NCBI GenBank assembly: GCA_964622035.1
Contig: CAZUPF010000010.1
Location: 1 to 20,535 of the forward strand
Length of the DNA stretch: 20,535 bases
Source: CAZUPF01 sp964622035
GTDB lineage: Bacteria > Patescibacteriota > WWE3 > JAUXAW01 > JAYEID01
Direction: 5' to 3'
Numbering within the stretch: position 1 is the stretch's first letter; every line of letters starts with the position of its first letter. Under the pieces are notes generated by a model. The model was not told the origin of the DNA, did no database searches, and was given only the letters and a program-made list of their open reading frames with translations. This document shows, in pieces, positions 13,821 through 18,404 of the stretch. A program made the position numbers and the translations under genes.

Positions 13821-14762
13821 CTAGCCTCGGCGGAGGAGCCCGACTATTTTCCAAAAGGAGGCATAGGTCAGGTTGAAGGCTCGATAGACAGGGGTATCTA
13901 TGACTAGGTCGTAAGAATCAATGAACTCCACGAGTTTCCCATTGTAACCTAATTTAAAGCGCGTAAACCCCCACCAGGGGTCCGCTTCATCAGTGGTCGC
14001 TCCCCACATATCCATCAGCTGGTAATTTAGACGCTTTCCGAGGAGGATGGCTTCCCACATCAAGAGGTTTGAGGGGAAGAGGTTGCGCTTGGCGGTTGCC
14101 GAGCCGCCGTAGGGGTAGTAGAGGACGCCCTGGTGGCCAAGGAGGAGGTAGGCGGCCAGAGGTTGCGCTTGGTGTTCGGCGACAAGAATGTGGACCATGC
14201 TGTGTGGTTGCAGGGTGTCGAATAGCTGGTGGTAGTATTTATCGGGATGAATGAGGAAGTTCTGTCTGGTGGCGGTCTCCCGTTGGAGCTTGAGGAAGAT
14301 TTGGAGCCCCTCCCTGTCGGTTTTCTCGGTAACAACCACCCCGTGCCGCTGGGCATAGCGCGTATTGTAGCGGGTTTTGGCTTTCATTTGGCTAAGGAGC
14401 TCATCCTCGTTGGGGGTGATGTCTAGGAAAACGGTGTGTTTGGCGAAGGTACTCTTTGGCGCTCGCACGCAATGCTTTTGGAAGCCGTCCTCTCTGGTCC
14501 CTCGGTACTTTTTTATTATATTAGGGCAATCAAAGCGGATGGCTACGCAGCGAGATTCCTCTCCGGCTTGTTTGACTCTTTCCCAGTCGATGTTGGTGGG
14601 ATCGACCTTCGGGCAGTAACCAATATGGTAGGGGGTGAGGGGAATCTTATGGAGAGTGAATTGCGCTTCCCCGGCGCGCACGGCTGCGGTTCCCATTTTG
14701 GTTTTAAACTTCCCCCAGGCTGTAGACTGGGTAATGTGGGTTGGTAGTTGTTCGAGGTTCAT
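13821..14762 (-). CDS. FemAB-family aminoacyltransferase (first of tandem pair)
   Basis: This 313-residue protein is a paralogue of the next gene: AWGKFKTKMG at the N-terminus, FLDITPNEDELLSQMKAKTRYNTRYAQRHG (the MKxKTRYNIR helix typical of FemAB), PLAAYLLLGHQGVLYYPYGGSATAKRN, LLMWEAILLGKRL and MDMWGATTDEADPWWGFTRFKLGYNG near the C-terminus. FemX/FemAB enzymes attach amino acids to the lysine or ornithine of lipid II on the cytoplasmic face. In Gram-positive bacteria successive enzymes add successive residues, so a tandem pair may build a two-step bridge (inference). The ATG at 14762 lies four bases after a perfect TATAAT. It is in the 41-bp gap after rsmA. Confidence 0.87.
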   Translation of the reverse strand: MNLEQLPTHITQSTAWGKFKTKMGTAAVRAGEAQFTLHKIPLTPYHIGYCPKVDPTNIDWERVKQAGEESRCVAIRFDCPNIIKKYRGTREDGFQKHCVRAPKSTFAKHTVFLDITPNEDELLSQMKAKTRYNTRYAQRHGVVVTEKTDREGLQIFLKLQRETATRQNFLIHPDKYYHQLFDTLQPHSMVHILVAEHQAQPLAAYLLLGHQGVLYYPYGGSATAKRNLFPSNLLMWEAILLGKRLNYQLMDMWGATTDEADPWWGFTRFKLGYNGKLVEFIDSYDLVIDTPVYRAFNLTYASFWKIVGLLRRG

Positions 14763-14766
14763 TGCG

Positions 14767-14772
14767 ATTATA
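14767..14772 (-). promoter_or_regulatory. -10 element of the femAB pair
   Basis: The minus strand reads a perfect TATAAT ending four bases (CGCA) before the ATG at 14762. The expected transcription start falls on the start codon. No -35 is convincing. Confidence 0.6.
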
Positions 14773-14803
14773 GTTTAGCAGACAGGTGATGTATTTTCTG
14801 TGA

Positions 14804-15571
14804 TTAGGATTCGACCCGCCTATAAAGTGTTAACCAGTTTTTCAGTGTTAACTCTTGCGCGCGGGCAGTGGGGGCAACTCCGGCACTCTCTAGCTGTGTT
14901 TCGGTAAAAACATTGCGCAACATTTTTCGCGGGTGGGCAAAGCCCTTATGGAGGAAGTTGGCAAACGGCACCGCTCTAATATTCTGGCGTTTTGATATAT
15001 TGCTATCTCGGACAACTTTTATAATAGCCCCATCCACTTGGGGACTGGGCGAAAATGCGGTTTTGGGTACATCCTTTACTATACCTGTTTTGGCGAAAGT
15101 GGCGGTGAGGTTTGAGAGGTAGGTGGCTTGGGGTGGTTGCGCGCAAATCTTTTCGGCAACTTCTTTTTGGATTAGTAGTGCGGCTACCGACCACAGAGGG
15201 GTTTTCATGATTTTGTGGATTAGTGGGGAGGTGATTTGGTAAGGGATAGAGCCGATTATTTTGAAACTCTCAAACTTCTCGGACTTTGCAAAATAAGCTC
15301 CGATATTGGTTTTGAGAATGTCTCCCGCTACTACTTCTACATTCTTAAACCCCTTGATGGTATTTTCGAGCGGTGTCATAAGATCCCGGTCGAACTCTAC
15401 GGCCAGAACCTTTCCCGCCTGCGGAGCCAGCACTCGGGTTACAAAACCGGCCCCCGCTCCCACCTCCAGCACCAGGTCTGCTTTGGTTACCTCCCCAGCG
15501 CTGACTAGGGCTTGGGCCACGCTTTCGTCGTTGAGGAAATTCTGCCCTAGCGCCTTCTTTGGTCGAATCAT
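14804..15571 (-). CDS. rsmA: 16S rRNA adenine dimethyltransferase RsmA/KsgA
   Basis: The 255-residue product has the KsgA pattern: PKKALGQNFLND at the N-terminus (4-15), the SAM motif LEVGAGAGFVTRVLA (35-49), the acidic motif AVEFD (57-61), GDILKTNI (83-90), and FSPSPQVDGAIIKV (173-186). RsmA dimethylates two adjacent adenines near the 3' end of 16S rRNA late in 30S assembly. Odd: motif IV, normally NLPY or NIPY, reads Ser108-Ile-Pro-Tyr111 (codon TCT at 15248-15250), so the catalytic Asn is replaced. The start is the ATG at 15571, six bases after an extended -10. It is divergent from the reductase-like gene and followed by the femAB pair. Confidence 0.93.
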   Translation of the reverse strand: MIRPKKALGQNFLNDESVAQALVSAGEVTKADLVLEVGAGAGFVTRVLAPQAGKVLAVEFDRDLMTPLENTIKGFKNVEVVAGDILKTNIGAYFAKSEKFESFKIIGSIPYQITSPLIHKIMKTPLWSVAALLIQKEVAEKICAQPPQATYLSNLTATFAKTGIVKDVPKTAFSPSPQVDGAIIKVVRDSNISKRQNIRAVPFANFLHKGFAHPRKMLRNVFTETQLESAGVAPTARAQELTLKNWLTLYRRVES

Positions 15572-15577
15572 GGTTGT

Positions 15578-15586
15578 ATTTTAGCA
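15578..15586 (-). promoter_or_regulatory. Extended -10 promoter of rsmA
   Basis: The minus strand reads TGCTAAAAT, an extended -10, ending six bases before the rsmA ATG. The expected transcription start is at the ATG itself. The divergent promoter at 15594-15622 begins eight bases away. Confidence 0.6.
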
Positions 15587-15593
15587 CGGGATC

Positions 15594-15622
15594 TTGCTCT
15601 TACGATGGGGTTTTACTATACT
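15594..15622 (+). promoter_or_regulatory. Predicted promoter of the SDR-fusion gene
   Basis: TTGCTC (15594-15599), 17 bp, then TATACT (15617-15622). The ATG at 15636 lies 13 bases after the -10, so the leader would be about seven nt, with no Shine-Dalgarno. Confidence 0.55.
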
Positions 15623-15635
15623 AAGGGTACTGCCC

Positions 15636-17399
15636 ATGGACGAGCAACTTTCTAAACTTGGTAAAAAACACCCCACCGCACTGATCGCTGGAGGCGCCAG
15701 TTACTTGGGGGTGGGCCTATCCAGACAACTTCTGGCGTACGGTTTTAAGGTTCTGGTTTTGGACGATCTGTCCTCGGACAGGGGGCAGGGGTTTAAGGAG
15801 CTTTCGAAAGAGCCGCGGTTCAAGTTTGTTGAGGCGGATATTAACGAGGCGTTACCGGAAGGGGTTGCGGCTTGTGACTTCGTTTTCCACCTGGCGCGAA
15901 TAGAGCCTCACGAGAGGGCGCGAAAGGATACCAATCTTTCCTCGTTGCTGACTAACGCCCTGGGTACTCGTAACCTCTTAGAGGTGGCCAAGAAGGCCCG
16001 AGCGCGGTTTCTCTTTGCTTCCGCTATTGACGTTTACCGGGGCCTGGGTGGCTTTTCCTACCAGCCAACCTACTTTGGTGGTGCGACCTCTGAGGAGGAG
16101 AAGCTTTACTCTTTGGCAGAGGCAAAACGATTCGCTGAGGCGCTGGTCTGGGAATATGCCAAAAGGTTCAACCTTAGTGTACGGATTGCGCGCTTGGCTG
16201 ATATTTATGGTCCCGAGGTGGATCTTTCCTTCTCAGGTACATTAGGCTACCTATTGGAGCAGCTTTTAGCTGGGGAGGACTTAGTGGTCTATGGGGAGGG
16301 TTTGGCCAAGGAGTATTATGTATATCTTGCTGATGCGGTACAGGGGATAGTCTCGGCCATGTTTGCCCCCGGGACATCAGGAGGTATTTTTCCCATCACT
16401 CCACTTAAGCCGATAACTTCTCTGGAGTTGGCTTACTTGGCCAAAGAGTTTGCCCCGCCGCATGCCAAGATAATCTTTAATCCTGGCCTGCGCTCGTTGG
16501 AGCTTGCGGAATTGGAGATTCCCAAGCAGGACCAAAAGCGGATTTCTTGGCAAGTGGAGACGTCGCTAAAGGAGGGGATCGCGGCAACCATAGGAGGTGT
16601 TAGGGAGGAGCGGGCCTTGGCGCGACTAGGGACCGCGCCTTCGCAGAAGAAGAAAAGAAATAAAAAGGAGAAGCGGGTGCGCAAGGCCCGTAAGGCCTCC
16701 CCGAGAAAGTGGCTCGCGAAGGCGCTTCCGTACCTACATTCGGGGAAGATACCGCGTCGCTGGTCCCTGCTGGCCGCCTCAGTGGTGGTTTCTTGGCTAC
16801 TTTTCTATCCGTTTATCTCCTTCTCGGCCTTCTCTTTTTTGGGCGAGAAGAAACTCCTGAAGGCGGAGGACCACCTACTTTCGTTGGAGCTGGAGAAGGC
16901 AGAAAGCGCGGCGGAGGCGGCACAGGAGTACTATTACCGTTCTGGGGAGAGGCTGCGCGACCTCTTTTGGTTTTTGGGTGTGGTGCGGGGGCGGGACTGG
17001 GCGACGGGGGAGGCAAGCCGTCTTCGGGTTAGAAACTACTTTTCCCAGGCTATTCTCCACTGTGCCCGAGCGGCGGGCCCTGTCAAAAAAGTTCTGGTCT
17101 TTTCTCAGGCCGGTGTCCCCCTGGCTTTGCCTGATGAGGAGATCTCTCTTTCTTTGGGGAATTTGAGTCAAGCGCAGAGTATGCTTTTGATGGGTCAGGC
17201 GGAGTTGGAAGAGGGGGAGGATTCCTGGGGGCAGTTTCTGGTGCGGACTAAGGCGCGGGTCTCCTTTCTCAAGTCTTTATTTGAATCCCCCGAGCGCCTG
17301 CGCTCGGGGGATATTTTGGAGCAGGAGATTCGTGATCAGGGTTGGCTTATTGGGCTACGGGTGGGGGACGGCAGGTTGACAGTGGGGGCCTTTACTTGA
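15636..17399 (+). CDS. Degenerate NAD-epimerase/SDR domain fused to a membrane helix and helical extracytoplasmic region
   Basis: Starting at ATG 15636 the protein has 587 residues. Residues 13-320 are an extended short-chain dehydrogenase/epimerase fold: AGGASYLG (18-25) at the nucleotide loop, LVLDDLSS (40-47, Asp for the ribose), FHLARIEPHE, FLFASAIDVYRG (125-136), KRFAEALVWEYAKRFNLSVRIARLADIYGP (164-193) and YVYLADAVQGIV. Two catalytic positions look lost: the Ser/Thr before xxVY is Ala130, and the position four before Lys164 (normally Tyr) is Leu160, with a Tyr at 158. A Lys/Arg-rich linker (338-375), one membrane helix (about 378-402) and a Leu/Ala/Glu-rich helical region (403-587) follow. 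The helical part recalls the segment preceding DUF4012 domains, but no DUF4012 core is present; this is a weak resemblance. A scaffold or sensor role is possible. Confidence 0.75.
   Translation: MDEQLSKLGKKHPTALIAGGASYLGVGLSRQLLAYGFKVLVLDDLSSDRGQGFKELSKEPRFKFVEADINEALPEGVAACDFVFHLARIEPHERARKDTNLSSLLTNALGTRNLLEVAKKARARFLFASAIDVYRGLGGFSYQPTYFGGATSEEEKLYSLAEAKRFAEALVWEYAKRFNLSVRIARLADIYGPEVDLSFSGTLGYLLEQLLAGEDLVVYGEGLAKEYYVYLADAVQGIVSAMFAPGTSGGIFPITPLKPITSLELAYLAKEFAPPHAKIIFNPGLRSLELAELEIPKQDQKRISWQVETSLKEGIAATIGGVREERALARLGTAPSQKKKRNKKEKRVRKARKASPRKWLAKALPYLHSGKIPRRWSLLAASVVVSWLLFYPFISFSAFSFLGEKKLLKAEDHLLSLELEKAESAAEAAQEYYYRSGERLRDLFWFLGVVRGRDWATGEASRLRVRNYFSQAILHCARAAGPVKKVLVFSQAGVPLALPDEEISLSLGNLSQAQSMLLMGQAELEEGEDSWGQFLVRTKARVSFLKSLFESPERLRSGDILEQEIRDQGWLIGLRVGDGRLTVGAFT
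17287..17310 (+). repeat. GC-rich perfect inverted repeat inside the SDR-fusion gene
   Basis: CCCCCGAGCG (17287-17296), loop CCTG, then CGCTCGGGGG (17301-17310): a perfect 10-bp stem, nine of its ten pairs G-C, about 90 bp before the stop codon and followed by ATATTTT. It encodes part of SPERLRSGD. It looks like a weak terminator or pause hairpin within a coding region. Confidence 0.6.
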
Positions 17400-17405
17400 T
17401 AGAAT
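17376..17405 (+). promoter_or_regulatory. Predicted promoter for the zinc-ribbon and bL25 genes
   Basis: A perfect TTGACA (17376-17381), an 18-bp spacer and TAGAAT (17400-17405) straddle the end of the preceding gene. The ATG at 17422 is 16 bases after the -10, so the leader is about ten nt. Confidence 0.65.
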
Positions 17406-17421
17406 CTTTTCAGTTCTGGAG

Positions 17422-17841
17422 ATGAATTTGAAGATTGTAGCGCGCTTTCTAAATCAGACCCACTGCCATCGGTGCGGGGCGGAGCTGCGGGGGGCGGATG
17501 TGACGCTTCTGGTCGATTCCCCTATGGTGTCCGTAATTTATGTTGTCTGTCCGCACTGCAGTGGGGAGCTTTTGGCTACGGTGAGTATTGGGGGTCACAG
17601 TGTTACCGGTGTACGGACGGATCTTGCTCCCTCGGAAGCCAAAAAGTTTTTTGGGGCACCGGCCATTTCTTCTGATGATGTTTTGGATCTCCATGAGCTT
17701 GTGAAAGGAGGCAAATTATGGCGGGGTTTAAAGCAAAAAAGCGAGAAACATTTGGAAAAGGGACCAAAGCGCTCCGAAGAAGGGGCCTTGTTCCCGCAGT
17801 CCTCTTCGGGAAGGACCACCCCTCTGTCCCCCTCTGCTTAG
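17422..17841 (+). CDS. Zinc-ribbon protein overlapping the bL25 gene
   Basis: This 139-residue protein has two CxxC knuckles, CHRCGAEL (15-22) and CPHCSGEL (43-50), 28 residues apart, joined by hydrophobic strands: a small zinc ribbon. Residues 51-100 are a mixed segment ending in DVLDLHELVKGGK; the last 41 residues are basic and Ser/Pro-rich and overlap the 5' 124 bp of rplY in a different frame. I do not recognise a specific family. A good promoter precedes it, and rplY's Shine-Dalgarno lies inside it, so it is probably the first gene of a two-gene operon. The tail is the least certain part: a frameshift near 17700 in the assembly or a dispensable C-terminus would explain it too. Confidence 0.6.
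   Translation: MNLKIVARFLNQTHCHRCGAELRGADVTLLVDSPMVSVIYVVCPHCSGELLATVSIGGHSVTGVRTDLAPSEAKKFFGAPAISSDDVLDLHELVKGGKLWRGLKQKSEKHLEKGPKRSEEGALFPQSSSGRTTPLSPSA
17704..17711 (+). promoter_or_regulatory. Strong Shine-Dalgarno of rplY
   Basis: AAAGGAGG lies six bases before the ATG at 17718, the best ribosome binding site in the window. It fixes the bL25 start although it lies inside the upstream gene. Confidence 0.85.
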
Positions 17842-18404
17842 ATTGTGGGGAGTTCGTTGCGGAATACTCGCAGGTTGGAGAAGCCGCTGTGGCGGATCTG
17901 GTTTTTAGTGGGGAGCGGGTGCCGGTGCTCATCTCTGATATCCAGCGGGATCCCGTTTCTGACGAGCTTATCCACGTTAGCTTCCAGCGGGTCGCTGTGG
18001 GGGAGAAGGTTACGGTTACTGTTCCTGTTGGTATTGTCGGAGAGTCTCCAGTTGTTAAATCTGGAGAGGGTATGCTGCTTTCTATCCTTTCCGAGTTGGA
18101 GCTGGAGTGTTTCCCCAAGGATATCCCCGCCGCGATTGAGGTAGACATCTCCTACCTTTCCGCAATTGATGAGGGCGTTACTGTGGGGGAGTTGCCTTTG
18201 GACTTTTCTAAAGTGGTGGTGGTGGGGCACCCGTTGGACGCTCTCATTGCCAAGATTGAGCCCGCGGAGATGGAAGAGGTGGAAGAGGTGGAGGATGTTT
18301 CCGTTGAGGATGTTGAGGCAACAGCGGAGAAGGGGGAAGGAGAAGAAGAAGGGGAAGCACCTAGTGCGGAGGGAGAAGAGGCTGCTGACGAATCAGAAAG
18401 CTAA
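17718..18404 (+). CDS. rplY: 50S ribosomal protein L25 (CTC form)
   Basis: This 228-residue protein matches the long bL25/TL5/CTC form. The N-terminal 5S-rRNA-binding domain includes KRETFGKGTKALRRRGLVPAVLFGK (8-32) and LISDIQRDPVSDELIHVSFQRV (71-92). The C-terminal beta domain contains VPVGIVGESPVVKSGEGMLLSILSELELECFPKDIPAAIEVDIS (about 101-144). The last 40 residues are an acidic Glu/Ala/Gly tail. bL25 binds 5S rRNA in the central protuberance. The start is fixed by AAAGGAGG six bases upstream. It overlaps the zinc-ribbon gene by 124 bp in another frame, and its TAA stop shares two bases with the convergent valS stop. Confidence 0.94.
   Translation: MAGFKAKKRETFGKGTKALRRRGLVPAVLFGKDHPSVPLCLDCGEFVAEYSQVGEAAVADLVFSGERVPVLISDIQRDPVSDELIHVSFQRVAVGEKVTVTVPVGIVGESPVVKSGEGMLLSILSELELECFPKDIPAAIEVDISYLSAIDEGVTVGELPLDFSKVVVVGHPLDALIAKIEPAEMEEVEEVEDVSVEDVEATAEKGEGEEEGEAPSAEGEEAADESES

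Noticed and set aside
14060..14747. Several frames of 60-100 codons overlapping the first femAB gene
   Set aside because: Their composition (Arg/Gly or Ser/Pro runs) and position inside a clear FemAB gene mark them as out-of-frame shadows.
17603..18148. 181-codon minus-strand frame opposite rplY
   Set aside because: It lies opposite a secure ribosomal protein gene; low-complexity Ser/Thr composition reflects the codon bias of bL25.
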